Positions 12,651 to 25,362 of a DNA stretch of 64,000 nt are shown here, piece after piece. Below the pieces are notes generated by a model that saw nothing but the letters and a program-made list of their open reading frames with translations, ran no database searches and was not told the origin of the DNA. A program made the position numbers and the translations under genes. Each line of letters starts with the position of its first letter. Position 1 is the stretch's first letter. This stretch comes from Timema cristinae (Eukaryota > Arthropoda > Insecta > Phasmatodea > Timematidae). The stretch is taken from positions 5,089,007-5,153,006 of the forward strand of contig JBCFYV010000012.1 of the NCBI GenBank assembly GCA_039000515.1. Direction: 5' to 3'.

Positions 12651-15309
12651 CTGAATAGTAATGATTTATTAAAAACTAGTAATATAAAGTAATTATTTAA
12701 ATTACTATCAAGTTAATATAGCAGTGATTAATAGCTATAACTAAATTTAATAGCAATTGTTAAGTCCTTTACATCATTTTTATAATTTATTCTATCTTAA
12801 TAATGCTCGATAGATCATATTTATAATATAACAGAACAAAAAAATTTGAATTTGTCACTAAAATTAATATATTATACCCTTACTAATTTGTATTTATGTA
12901 AATTACATAAAATAAATCAATACATGTGTTAAATTACTAAAGTGCTAATACATACTAACTTATATTTCACATATGATTTATTACTTCATATTAATTTTAC
13001 CATTTAATCACCGACAAGTAGTAGATAATGCTCTTTTAATAATGGAAATCTAACTTATTATGAAATTCTTAAACATTTTATTTCTTAAATCAAAAAATTG
13101 ATATTACAGTTTTAATTAGAACAATTACACATGTTTCGATGGAAAAACACTCATAAAATTATCTGATATTATATTAAATCATTAACTGTAAAATAAGTTT
13201 ACAACAATCGTAGTAACAATCTTTTATGAGAAGGGAACAATATCATAAAGTTCTAACGATGAATAATAAATGAAAGGCATTTTAGGTCAGTATATGAATA
13301 CTAATCTCAAAAAACATTTTCTAATCTAGTATACAGTTTCTTATAATATCAGTAATGATATTTAATTACCAATTTAAAGCTAAATATCATCTATGTATTT
13401 GTAAAAACTGATATACGATTGGTTAAATAACCGTTGAAATTGTAGAAAAATTATAATATGTTCACATATTTTTTAAAAAATTAAATTTTTGACAAATATT
13501 ATTATATATAATTTTGATGTACTGTACACATATAATATTTACCCATAAAAAGTCATACTCTAACTACTGGTTAAAGTTGTTATTGTTAAGTACCAGTATG
13601 CTTTCATAATACTAAATTTACTATTAAGATTATCTTGGGCTTAATCTAAGCTGAAATAAAACGGCGTATACTTAGTGTATAATAATAATCTGCTTCAGGC
13701 AGTCTCTGAAGTTATTAGATAAGTCTTATACTAGTACCCATTCAAATTGTTCGTTATAATTACTTATCACTGACTAAATTTAGCGTGGGGAACTATACTC
13801 CATTTCACAAATCGGTACTACAATTAAAATCTTTGACATTGCTCTGAGAAGTTTTATTATAACTTATATCAGTTCCAGCGTTCTTATGAAGTCTTCTATT
13901 TACTTATTATTTAATTTTTGACAAATATGTACTAGACGAAAATATGATTATGACGATATAAGATTTCTGAGTAATATAATGCATTATGTTAAGATACCAG
14001 TTAGTATATGGTGACATTCGTTAATAGACTGGAGATCGATTCCTGTTAATCCTTAGAACCAACTACTTATGTACAACTGATGAAGATTCAAATATATCTT
14101 AATTTAATACCTGATGCTTTTTTTAACTGTCAGTCCTACTTAGACTTTAACTATTACTATTGCCCACTTTAACAATATGGCTAGATTAAATTGCTCCACA
14201 AGCATTATTTGTCTCAGTTATTGAAGAAAGTCGAATGTTAACGTTTAGAGGCCTGTTTAGTTTAAGTACATCTATCAATTTAATTTATTAAAAGCTAACA
14301 TTTTAATCGAGTGTAAATTTATTATATAAATACATTTGTATTTAATTATTTAATACCTCTACATTTATGAATTGTTAAATTATTACCAGCATTAATATGA
14401 GTGAAACATTTAAAAACATCATACACCTGACATTTGCCGGTCATGTCCACCGGACACTAATAAAGTTAATTTTTATATCAAATTTCCGAACTTTTTAATG
14501 TTGTAAATTTAGCAAATGGTTTTATTACTATCGTGAATTCTTACTTTTGAATTATTTAATCAATTTTTAAATTGAAGTATTATCTTATGTTTGTCGATTT
14601 CCAATATTTTAATTATCTTGCGACATGATTTACTACTGGATTTTTAACCACCTAATCCTATTCAGCAGACCTAAGATTTTAATTAATAAAAGTCGTTGCA
14701 GTCAATTTATCTGAGATTCCAACCCATTTAATTCTACGATATAAACGTGATTTAGTGTTTTGACATGTTGTATGTAATAATTATTCGATGAAAATCAATA
14801 TTCATCTAGAATCAGTTATTGGACAATGAATCAGCGTTTATTCCACCCAGTTCAATTTATTGTATCCGCATTACCGGTCATACTAGATTTTACACTGACA
14901 AGAATTAAGTAGTGATAATTATCGAAATACTATATCATGTACTTATACTCTCTTTATTTAAACCTAAATAGATTCCTTATATTCTTTTAATATTTATTTA
15001 CTCCATCTCCATTTCTTTTATCAGTTTGCTGATTTATTGGGTTTTTTACTCCACATGACCTATCCTAATTTATACTTAATGATTATCTCACGCAATAAGT
15101 TTAATATGTCTTTATAGATTTAGAAAGTGATTTTAAATTTTGATTTAATCTGTTCTTTAATTTAGAGAGTTATATTATATGTATCCTGCAATTTAACTTT
15201 GGAAAATAAGCTACCCATTTGACCAGCAACCTTTAAGAAATATCAAATATATACATTTATTTGATTATTTTAAGATTTTTATCCCGCATCTTACTAACTT
15301 TTGAGGCTA
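12650..15309. other. no feature recognised
   Basis: AT-rich shoulder of the A+T island; composition becomes ordinary from about 13.5 kb. No open frame or repeat recognised. Confidence 0.6.
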
Positions 15310-15520
15310 TAAGCGCGATAATTACTCTAGTGGAGTAGGAAGGAGTAATGAAGGGTTTCAGAGGCAATCTACCCACATTTGCGTGGAAATAGGTTGGAAA
15401 ACCATTTAGGAAAACCATCCTTAATAAACATGACTGGGATTTGAATCCTGACCTCCCCGTACTCAGTATGCAAGTCTAACACTAGAGTGAAGCAATTTGT
15501 CCACTAAAGCATGTTTATTT
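15310..15520 (-). mobile_element. SINE-A copy, old
   Basis: GATAATTACTCTAGTGGAG, then CTACCCACATTTGCGTGG, AAAACCATTTAGGAAAACCA, and the head complement GGGATTTGAATCCTGACCTC. Confidence 0.78.
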
Positions 15521-15559
15521 GCTAGAAGGAATATCTTTACATTCCCGACAAATTTAAAT

Positions 15560-16830
15560 TTTCCACCCCACACATAAAAATATCGTTTATGCTTATATTT
15601 ACCCACCCTCTTTCTTTATTTCCTTGGGTCTCATTTTAAAATTTAAAATTATCAGGCTTTTATTGTTATTTGTAGTGGTATCTTTCTTTACCTGCCTTCA
15701 AAATCTCAGTTTTATACAATACTGAGAAATGGTAATTTGTTTCTATAAGTTTTGTAAATTTTGAGCACTCCTTTTCTTTATTACTTTGAAAAACTTAAAT
15801 ATTTATTTGTATATCTGGATACTTCTCTCTACCTTCTGCCAAGTTTTACGTTTAATCTTTATCTCAATTTATTTTCTAGATAGACTCCACCCTTATTTCC
15901 AAAAGCTTCATGTACATTTTAAAATGTTCGGAATTTTATGTTTTTTTGGAGTGGTCTCTATACTTGCTAAACGAATAAAGAATAGTTGCATATTTTTGTT
16001 TTTGAAACAGTTAGAACCCTATGCAATTTCTTCCGACCCCACTTAGAAATTTATAATTTTAAGATATATTTGTTTATTTGGAGACTTTTAGCGGCGTGAC
16101 AATTTCAATTTTCTATCACACTTATATGTTTTTTTATACTTCCACTACCCCTACTTCTGAGAGCATATTCCAAATTTAAAACGCTAGAACACTTATGGTT
16201 ATTTGAAGTATTTCTTTACTTTAATTCTCAATTTTAGTTTTTTAACCCCCTGGAAAGTAGTTGTCTTTATTAATTTTGTAAATTCCTAACTCTTATACCC
16301 CTCCTTTATATTTTAAAGAGCATTTAGAAATTTCAGTTTTAATATATATGTGGTTATCCAGAGCTGTCCTTCCTAGTAGCCAAATTGAATTTTTTAATTA
16401 TACCTATGTATTTTTTTCTGTTTATACACCCCATTCCCCTATTTACCAAGGTCCTATTCAAAAGTTTTAAATCTCCATGCATTTATAATTATTTGGAGTT
16501 GTTTCTTTGACTACCTGCAAAATTTCAATTTTGTACCACATTAATAAGTAGTTATTTTTTATTAGTTTTGTAAGTTTATACCACCACCCCTCATCCATTT
16601 TCTTCGAATCACTCGTAGTAATTTCATACTTACAAGTTTTATTTGGTCATCTGGAGGTAGTTTCTCTACCTGTCTGCCAAATATTTATTTTATACCTGAT
16701 ATAAAAGGTATTTAATAATTTGTAGCCCCTACATTTTCTGTAGACCTATTTAAAAATTTCCCATTTAAAGATATTTCTGGTAATATGGGGAAATATTCCT
16801 AATCCCGAATTTTGAAGTGAGACTCATCAC
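15560..16830 (+). repeat. degenerate tandem array, period about 140 bp, about nine units
   Basis: A recurring pattern is TTATTTGGAG then TTTCT, CTACCTGCCAAA, TTTCAATTTTATACCA, TTAGTTTTGTAAATT, a CCACCCCT-type pyrimidine run, and CATTTAGAAATTTC. Unit anchors lie near 15656, 15799, 15933, 16067, 16193, 16344, 16478, 16641 and 16769. Units are very diverged, so the array is old. Confidence 0.7.
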
Positions 16831-18660
16831 ATACATCGATTAATTATACCTGCAGATACTACTGGAGAGCATTGATCTAGTCGTCACTAAATGTGCTGTG
16901 AAAGCGGCCATTGTACCAAATAACAAGGGACTAACATATAAGAGAATAACAATTTTCATCAATTAGATCATACATTTTTACTTATTTTTACAATATAATT
17001 ATATATTCATCTTTTCATACTTTCGATCAAATATTTTTAGTATCATTCACAAATCAAACTTTAAACAAATTGTATGTATTTTACTCTCAGAAGATCAATA
17101 TGACTGAAACTTCTAATCTTTAAAATGTTTATATTGATTTATATATTTATTTATATGTTTGTATTTTATTTTAACGTGTCTTAAATAGCTCTCTTTTAAT
17201 TCTCACAAATTTATAATCACTATCTTTTGTAGATGCCTAAATATCATAGGTACCTGTTTAACTTGCAATTATTGTATTTTTCTTAGCACCGCATCTTACT
17301 ACCAGTTAAGGTTATACACTTTATATTTTTTATGTTATGACTATGTTTGTTTATTGTATACCAATTAATTTTAACTCATCTAATATTTATTTGACTAAAT
17401 TTTGTATTTGAATAGTTGTATTTTATAATTATTCATTTAATTTTTACTAATATTATTATATTTATTTTTAATAAATTTACTAATTGAATTATATTCTCTA
17501 AATTACTCTATATGAGAAGCATAGAAAGTATTTTGGTAAAAACTTAGGGGTATTTAGCTCAGAAATTGGGCTATTTGAATCACGTACTTATTTTAATCTT
17601 TTACAAGGACCTTTTAATATTTAAATTTTTTCTTTGATAAAGGCATTTTAAAGTTTTATTTAAATCTTAGATCTGCGCCATATCGCGCAAGACATCGTTT
17701 AAAATGAGCTAATTTCACAATTTTACCGTTATTTATTTTTAGTAATAACAATTTAAATGTAGGGTCTAAATCTTTCACATCTATTTTAGGCTATATTTTG
17801 AAATAAATAGCCACTTCTAAAATAAAAATCGTTTTGAGGAATTCTGCAACATGTCTCAGTACCACTTAAAATGAAACTACGTTAAAATCCCTCGCAAATA
17901 CTTACGTAAACCTTTATTACAGTGACGTAAGAGATCACATATCTCACTTTTTTCGCGATTTAAATAAGTAACATATTATAATTAATAGTATGTGAAGGGC
18001 TCATTACTTTTAAGTAATATTTAGCATTTTAGTAATAATTTAGTTAATTAGAACGTTCTACACGACCATTATTAATAAATCAATCCAAGTATCGTAAGGA
18101 TGAAAATTGTTTGGAAGAAATAGCATTTACGATTAAAAGAATATGAGAAAGAACCAGAAAATAAATGGTACAAAACTCCCTACGAATTTTCTCGATCTTT
18201 TGATAAAAATGGAGATATTTATTCAAAACTCATAATATATGTGAAAAAAATAATATACAATAGCAAGCCCACACATAAATTGACTATAATTATGTAAAAC
18301 GTTTTTTGGGTCCCAGTTTTAAATTCTATAATTTTATTTTTAAAGAATTAATGCCGTCATTTGTATGTTTGAACCGATTAAAAAAAAATCGATATTGGGT
18401 CACAAGGGTCAACACTTCGTATTAAAATTTCAACTTCCGGATAAAATTGTCAACATTTTATTAGGTGTTGCAAATCTTCATACCATCGCATTGCTATTAA
18501 ATTACTCATTTATAAATTTTGACCAATAAATATGTAAATATTTACTATTGAGTATAAAATGGAGAGTTGTACAAACATTTTCCTAAGAGGTTTAAGGAAA
18601 AATAAAAAACTTTTTGAGATAATTACTCATATTTAATTTCTCTATGGCATTGGAGAATTA
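16830..18660. other. no gene; possible repeat-E relative
   Basis: AGAAGCATAGAAAGTATTTT near 17516 resembles the end of repeat E, and TTTTCTCGATCTTTTGAT near 18188 its inner part. The similarity is weak. Confidence 0.35.
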
Positions 18661-18662
18661 TT

Positions 18663-19036
18663 GCTTTAAAACTTGCGGCAGAAAGGAATGCAAGTAATTT
18701 TACAGTTCTTATAGCATTACATTTTCTTGGCCAAAATAAATCAAATATTTCTCCAGTAGCAACATAGAGTTTAGTTTTATGATATGCTAATATAAACAGA
18801 TCTTGAATATTTGTCAAGGATGTCCTGGAATTTTGTCAAAACTTTTTAAATACAGATACAAAGTTGTGACAAAATTCCAGGACATCCATGGCCGATATTC
18901 AAGATCTGTTGATATTAGCATGTGCAGAACACTAAACTCTATGTTGCTACTGGAGAAATATTTGATTTATTTTGTACAGCAAAATGTAATGCTCTATAAA
19001 ACTGTAAAATTACTCGCACTCCCTTTAAATTAAAGC
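18663..19036. repeat. long palindrome (foldback element), copy 1
   Basis: Arms of about 180 bp run inward from 18663 and from 19036 to a loop of about 14 bases near 18852. Mirrored segments include AATAAATCAAATATTTCTCC, AGTAGCAACATAGAGTTTAG, CAGATCTTGAATAT and ATGTCCTGGAATTTTGTCA. Mismatches are few. No protein is encoded; open frames across it are symmetry shadows. It shares the TTGGCCAAAATAAAT...ACATAGAG...GAATAT core with the palindrome at 52.8-53.2 kb. Confidence 0.85.
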
Positions 19037-19059
19037 TCACAAAATTGTATTAATATATT

Positions 19060-19439
19060 TGCCAATATATCATAGAATGATGGTTTTATAAAAATATATT
19101 TCACATACAAGTTTTTTATTTTTAATAGTATTACAATTTTGCCATGATAAGTTATTTAATATCTCAAATAGTTGCGGAGATAAGAAATTTTAGCTTCTGT
19201 AAAATATTCTAAAACTCATTTTTATGAGAAAATGTAAATAGCCAGATTATTTATAGTTTTAATCAACGTTTGTATACGAATTTTAATCAAAATCATTAAG
19301 GCCGATTTTGAGAAAATCGATTTTTTATCTTTTCGCCCTTTATTTAAACTACTCTTAATTTTAAGTTTAAACAGACACACAGACAAACGTCATAGCAAAT
19401 ACCACTTTTTAGGGTTCGGGGGGTCATAAGACGTCGACA
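19060..19439 (-). repeat. repeat E, copy 4, adjacent diverged copy (minus strand)
   Basis: Shares GATAAGTTATTTAATATCTC, TTTTATGAGAAAATGTAAAT and TTTTGAGAAAATCGATTTTT with the other copies. It ends at a GACGTCGACAT sequence where copy 3 begins, so two repeat-E copies lie head to tail. This copy lacks the CTTGGTATCT block. Confidence 0.62.
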
Positions 19440-19965
19440 TCCATTAATATTTGTATTATAAATATATCTACATATTTCCTTTGATAAATAATTTTATATC
19501 TCATATCTTTCGGAGATATGATAATAAATGAGAATTTACGCATTTGACCGGAGCCTTTAAATTTATTTTGCCGAAATATTGAGAGTATCCATTTTGTTTG
19601 TAATATTATAAATGTTTGGAAATTAAATTTAAACAAAATCGTTAGAGCCAATTTTGAGAAAATCGACTTTTTTTCTTTTTTTTCCTTCAGTCAACTACCC
19701 TTAACTTCAAGGTTAGATGTACTATCCCCTAAACCTCCTCGGGGTAACCCTATGAAAACCCTAGATACCAAGTTTTAGCTCAATCGGTAAAATAGTTCAG
19801 GCTCTAGTTGGAGGTACAGACAGACAGACAGACAGACGCGAAATTCAAAAACCACATTTTCTGTTTAGGGTGTCATGAAACGTCGAGATTAATCAAAATC
19901 TCGAGTTCAATTGTTTTGATAATCACAATACTTTCTCTACCTGTAAGATAGCCAGAAAGTAAAGA
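19440..19965 (-). repeat. repeat E, copy 3 (minus strand)
   Basis: Reverse complement shares with the 44.8-kb copy the (CTGT)n run (plus strand CAGACAGACAGACAGA at 19822-19837), the CTTGGTATCTAGGGTTTTC block and AAAATCGTT...GAGAAAATCGA. Its end AGAAAGTATTGTGATT also matches the copy 2 start. Confidence 0.7.
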
Positions 19966-19984
19966 ATATATAAAAATCATTCTT

Positions 19985-20090
19985 AATTAAGACTACCGGG
20001 ATTCTAGCCCCAACCTAACTTCTACCAGCTAAAATGTGTAGAGTGAATCTAACCTCTTGGACCACTCAGCCACCCGTGCGCATCTCTAAA
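19985..20090 (-). mobile_element. SINE-A head fragment
   Basis: Complement shows A box GGTGGCTGAGTGGTCCAAGA followed by a B-box-like GGTTGGGGCTAGAATCCC. Body and tail are not clear. Confidence 0.65.
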
Positions 20091-20154
20091 ATATTCTTAA
20101 TCTGAAGAGATTATTTTGCTTTTGTTTTTATCAAAGAGAGAAAACTACCTGTTT

Positions 20155-20380
20155 TTACATCACGTCTTACTACCCAATTGGGTTATACGCATATTTATAT
20201 TGAGTTGGAAGGAGGGATTAGAGGAATTGTACCCTTATTTGTTTGGAAGGAGATTATGAAACTTTTAAAATAAGTATACCTATTAGCCTGGTTGTAATTC
20301 AAACCCTAACTTTCCCATCCGTCACCAGCCAGCCTGAGAAGACAAGAGAGGCTCTGAGTGGGATTAGCCATGGTCTTTTT
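20155..20380 (-). mobile_element. SINE-A copy
   Basis: Tail complement ACGTCTTACTACCCAATTGG then GTTATACGC; body TGTACCCTTATTTGTTTGG; head GTAATTCAAACCCTAAC and CCCATCCGTCACCAGCCAG. Confidence 0.78.
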
Positions 20381-20399
20381 CTTTAATAACTTCTTTCTC

Positions 20400-20515
20400 T
20401 ACTGACACGCAAGTTCTGGTAGATTTACTGTAAATTTTAATTCACTCATCCCTATCCCATTGATTGAATTAATAATGCTAGTCCAGATGGGTAGTAAGAC
20501 CTGGTGTAAAAATTA
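20400..20515 (+). mobile_element. SINE-A 3' fragment
   Basis: Body and tail only, ending GATGGGTAGTAAGACCTGGT. It faces the minus-strand copy at 20155-20380, so the two are inverted neighbours. Confidence 0.65.
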
Positions 20516-21141
20516 CAATATTTGTATTGTCATTAAGCAACGTAACTTAACCCTGTTTTGTAATATGAGGCCGTACACTAATAAAACCAAATATAAAATA
20601 GATTAAAACCATTTTAAATTCTTACTGAAACATATACGATTTTCTAAAGTTCTTTAAAACCTTTAAAATAATATTGCATTAATTGCTCATTATTGCAGAA
20701 AAAGCTTAATTTTAAAATGTAAATTGATTAGAAATTAAAAAGAAAAAGTTTTTTGCTAACCTCACATCTCGTTTGATTATAAAAGAAATTTTTTTTAAGA
20801 AATTATTTTGAAATATGTTGATCATGTTATAAAAATAATAATATAAAATTGAGATAAGATACTTTGATGAGCAACTCTGTTATATAGAAGAGAGGTTGTC
20901 TCAACGTTAATTAGCTCTTCTTGCACATTTAAATCTAATTGGGGATATTCAGACTTGTTTCAAGTCCACCCATGGGCTACAGCCGAAACATTTGATGAAT
21001 TTAGTTCAAATTTTATATTTTGATACTATTTTGAACTAAGATCCAACCATAAAATTAAAAATATTTTACTCTTTTTTAAAGCTTAAAGTTGGCTCTAGAG
21101 ATTTTTTTCCCCATCATGTCCAAGTATACGTTCATATTATA

Positions 21142-21144
<3 letters not shown>

Positions 21145-21180
<36 letters not shown>
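21145..21180 (+). repeat. (AT)n microsatellite
   Basis: About eighteen dinucleotide units next to a SINE-A tail. Confidence 0.95.
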
Positions 21181-21183
<3 letters not shown>

Positions 21184-21184
21184 C

Positions 21185-21400
21185 ATTGTATCTCACTACC
21201 CGTTTGGGCTATACGCACCTGTACTAATTACGCTAATCTATTCTAGATAAGGAAGGTTGAATTAAAATGAGTGTAATCGTACTTGCGGGAAAGAAAAGTA
21301 TAAACCATTTAGAGAGAAACACTCTCAGTAAGCCCAACCGAGCTTCGAACCCCATTCTTTCCGTCAACCGCAGTTAAATCTATAATAAGAACGACGAGTT
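21185..21400 (-). mobile_element. SINE-A copy next to an (AT)n run
   Basis: Tail complement TCTCACTACCCGTTTGGGCT, ATACGC, TAATTACGCTAATCTATT, body GTACTTGCGGG, head CCGAGCTTCGAACCCC. A (TA)n run at 21145-21180 abuts the tail. Confidence 0.78.
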
Positions 21401-22034
21401 GGATAATAGTTATTTTTATATATAGGGTAAAAGTAGCTGTAGTCCAATTGAGGATTAAATCCCAGCCTCCAGCACCATAAACCTTAACGCCAAAGGTCGT
21501 AGATACCTGTGATATATGTCTTTAAATATATATTTTTAGATAGTTTACTGGAAATAAATATCTAATAATATTTTTAATAAACCTTACAAAACAGACATAC
21601 ATAAGCTATGACTTATCGCATTACTGTAAACGGTCAAGTATAGAATTCCTAACTGTGTTCAACATTTTCAACCATTCAATTTCTCCATACAAAATATTTT
21701 TTTAAGACATAGGAACATGGAAACATCATTATTTTTTGTAATGATAGGGTATGATTCTGGCTAGAGGATTATCTGGGTAGCTCACTTGTACGAGCAATGG
21801 TCGGCTAAGGGCCGTAATCATATCCTAGACTCATGAGACAACTAATCTTAAAGTTTAAGAATAACAAGCAATTCAGATTGAATGGTCTGAAGTCCGAATA
21901 TATAATATATACACGGCTTACAGATTAAATTCCCGTATCCAAATTTCTTTCAACATAATCTATTTGAATTACGTTTTTAAACGGTAACTATTCTGCACTT
22001 ATTTATTGTGTGTATTTATCGCGTCTATTTAAAC

Positions 22035-22250
22035 ATCAGTACTACCGGCATATTTACAACAATGAGGTAGGAATGATAGAGGTATAATTTATATTTAAAT
22101 GTACCAGCATTTGCGTAGAATGGAAAACAATTTGAATAAATAATAAACATTACGCTTGGCTGATGTTCAAACCCCTACCTTCCAATTACCGGCATACAAC
22201 ATTAGACGATACTGAGGTCTTAGCCTGTGTACCCAGCAATCCGTTAGTTT
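22035..22250 (-). mobile_element. SINE-A copy, old
   Basis: Body TGTACCAGCATTTGCGTAG and head GATGTTCAAACCCC with TACCTTCCAATTACCGGCA. The tail is degraded (CAGTACTACCGG). Confidence 0.65.
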
Positions 22251-22309
22251 GGTATATAATTAGATTCCTTACATAAATTGTAAGTCATTACATTAAGACA
22301 TAGCACGGA

Positions 22310-22525
22310 TTTACTAATGAGTGGTGAGGTCTTGAAAACGTTCCCCAATGTTACAGTCCCGTGGCAACAGGGAACTGTGTAGGCGAGAGTTCTGGGTCGC
22401 GGTCGGACTTTCATTTCGTGAACTGAAATGTCAGAGGTTACAGGCGCCTTTCCGTGTGGACGGGCGGAATGGAATAATCCGATGCTGGGGCTGGGAATTC
22501 TCGGGTTTAGAGGGTAGAAAAAACA
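22310..22525. other. GC-richer block
   Basis: Sequence such as GAGAGTTCTGGGTCGCGGTC and GACGGGCGGAATGG stands out from the AT-rich surroundings. Both strands have open frames (about 60-100 codons) with no recognisable domain. Not assigned. Confidence 0.4.
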
Positions 22526-22789
22526 TATCACATATATAATAGTATCCCTCATTAACTAACCCATTAATGTACTCCTCTAATTTCAAGATAAATTTTAATA
22601 GTTTTATTAGGAAACATTACTATGACAGTAAAATATAATCCAATTGAAAACACGTTACATGCAATTAAAATATCATCCTAAAATCGCAACAATATCTGAA
22701 ATATCAGTGGAAAACCAGACTTTTTATTTACACATTCTAATACTCATAGTTTACTAAAATACCACTTTATATTCAATGACAAGTATTTT

Positions 22790-22925
22790 TTACGTACCTC
22801 TCATTTGAGTTATCCGCTTATTTACCTTAGGGGGTAGCGGCGAGGAAGATAACCTTTATAAATGTACCCGCATTTGGTGGAGGCGGGTGTAAACCATGTA
22901 TAAAAAACAACACAGTAGATCTGAC
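22790..22925 (-). mobile_element. SINE-A 3' part, old
   Basis: ATTTGAGTTATCCGCTTATT, then TGTACCCGCATTTGGTGGAG and GTAAACCATGTA match the complement of SINE-A tail and body. The head is absent or too diverged. Confidence 0.6.
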
Positions 22926-23634
22926 AAGAAATCAAATTCCAAAATATTTATAATATACACAGAACCGGTATTAAAATCACGACTTTAAATTAGTAAATAT
23001 GTTTTTATTTGCATTTTTTAATAAAAATTGATAATAAAAATGAATGCATACAATTTCACCTCAATATTAGACTTAAGAAAAACGTTGTTTTGAGCTGTTT
23101 TAATAGATTCAAAAATTACTATTGTGTGTAATCGTACAGTATGGAAAATTGCGAGAAAATTAAAATGTTCAACGAGGAATAAAATAATTATAAAATATTT
23201 TTAGAAAGCTAGACTAACATGAAAGAGTTTAAAGAAAGCTTAAAATATTATTTTTATCACAGAAATTTAATTAAACGATGTTATTCATAGCTAGGAATTT
23301 TACATAATGTTTTGGAACATTGCATTGATCCCTTAGCTTAATAGTATAATTTTTAAACTAAGTGTAACAATAATTATTAGAATGAAATAAGTCACAATCT
23401 TCCTTAAAGAATTTTTAATAGGAAATTTTGCAAATATGCTATGATATTCATAGTAAGCTTTGCTAGTTTTATTCAAAATCAGCGTTAAATAATAAATCTC
23501 ACCCCCTTTATAAATATTTATATATTTATATTAAGTATATATTTATGAAGAGACAAACTAGAGTATAATTGCTTTTAAACTAGGAGGTCATCAACATTTA
23601 ATTTTGTACAAACACATAGTGTGTATAGCACGTT

Positions 23635-23668
<34 letters not shown>
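23635..23668 (+). repeat. (TTA)n microsatellite
   Basis: About eleven uninterrupted units. Confidence 0.95.
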
Positions 23669-23944
23669 TACTACTATTCCTGTTCAACAAATCCCCTTGT
23701 AATTACCTGTGTGGAAAAATATAAATGTTCTAATGTTTGGCTTATGGTATTATTGCCTATATGTGCAACATTAATACCACGTAATTTCCCACTCATATGG
23801 ACTATGAGCATATTAAACTAATTAAAAACAGAGAGTAAGTAAAATGAATTCTAATGAAATTAAACGAAAAGGAGAAAACTTTCAAACGCTTGAACGCAAT
23901 TCTATCCTCTCGGGTCAGAATTAAACGTTCCACGAAAAAACTGT

Positions 23945-24260
23945 AGCCGAGATAACTCTGGTTGTGTACTGAATAAACGTCTAGTATTGACCAGTGTAGG
24001 CAATTGTGTATTCTCCGCTGTGTAGCCTGTGTGGTAATGGTATTATTACCGCTATTCTGAGCCCCTTGTTACGGGTCAGTGTAAGCAATTGTCTAATATA
24101 TATTGTGTAGTAGCTGGTATTATAACTCCAGTTCTATATTAACCCCGTGCTATTATAAGTGTAGGCAATTTTGTATACGATTGTGCACAACACATTGTAT
24201 AGCTAGCCCTATTCCATTTGAATTATTTGTAATGACCAGGGCAAGCAATCATAAATTTAG
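23945..24260 (+). repeat. degenerate tandem array, period about 80 bp, three to four units
   Basis: The anchor GTGTAGGCAATTGT (variants) occurs at 23993, 24079, 24159 and about 24237. Between anchors TTGTGTAG, TGGTATTATTAC and CCATGACCA-like segments recur. Confidence 0.65.
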
Positions 24261-25362
24261 TTCCACTCCTTAATTTGGTTATTAGCGCGTTTTCTTACTG
24301 TATTAAGGATTCTGGTTTCAATTTACAAAAATACTCGAAGACTTTATCTTTGATGAAATTCATTTTTATAAACTAATAGGCAAGGGACTGAATTTTGTGA
24401 TTGATCTAGAAATAGGTTGGTTTAAAAGTCGAGCTCGATACTTATTGGTTACTTGAATACGCAATACACATAAATATACATTTTCATTTAAAACAAAATA
24501 TTAATTAGCTACTACGTAAAGAGTTATGCCACTTTCTATTACATGAAATGAATTTCGAGAAAAATTTCACTGTTTTTTTAGAAGTTTCTCTAACTAATCA
24601 AAAGTAATCAGACGTCAATCACCTAAATAATTGTATGGTTACTTAATAGTAACGTAACGTAAGCGCTTATCTCTCCTTTTAATCTATATTATATTAATAA
24701 TTATAATAAAGTTCCGGATTTTTATAACCTATAAAAAGTCAAAGTATGACAGAAAGAATGACATTCCAACTTCTAAGAAATTACTTTTAATTTTAAAAAA
24801 GTGACCAAAAAAGTGAAAGAAAACTCGCATTAAATTAACAATAATAAAGTAAACGTGCACTCTACAAGTGAACACTAAGACATCTGCATGCAACGATGAA
24901 CCTTTAACAAATAAGCTTGCATTCCGGTAAATACTATTATATATTTTTATTTAAAAAATATTGCTCTGTAAGCTATAGCTTGCTATCTCACCATTTCCTG
25001 TCAATCTTGGTAGTAATGAATTACTATAAAAGTGTATTTTCCAACTACGCAAGTAAGGAAGGTACTTGTATTCTTCATTAACTTCTCGGTTTAACAATTG
25101 TGTGGGTAGAAATCATATTTTTGAGTATTCACGCAACTTAGAAAATATTAGTCATATTTAGGCCTATATTCAAAACAAATGTATGATCAAACAATGATGA
25201 AAAGCAAGATAACATTACCTAAAATATAAAATGACTAATAATAACCAGGAAATAAACTGTAAAATATACATTTTTACAACCAGGGGATCATAAAAGTAGT
25301 ATTTATAAGAATAAAACAGCCAACGCTCTTATTTATACATTTAGTGAGGATTTACTCCATTT

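Noticed and set aside
18623..19033. Two small genes on opposite strands
   Set aside because: The two open frames are mirror images produced by the palindrome.
22244..22552. 102-codon minus-strand gene
   Set aside because: No start context, no domain, no splice partner. The frame is open mainly because the block is GC-richer.
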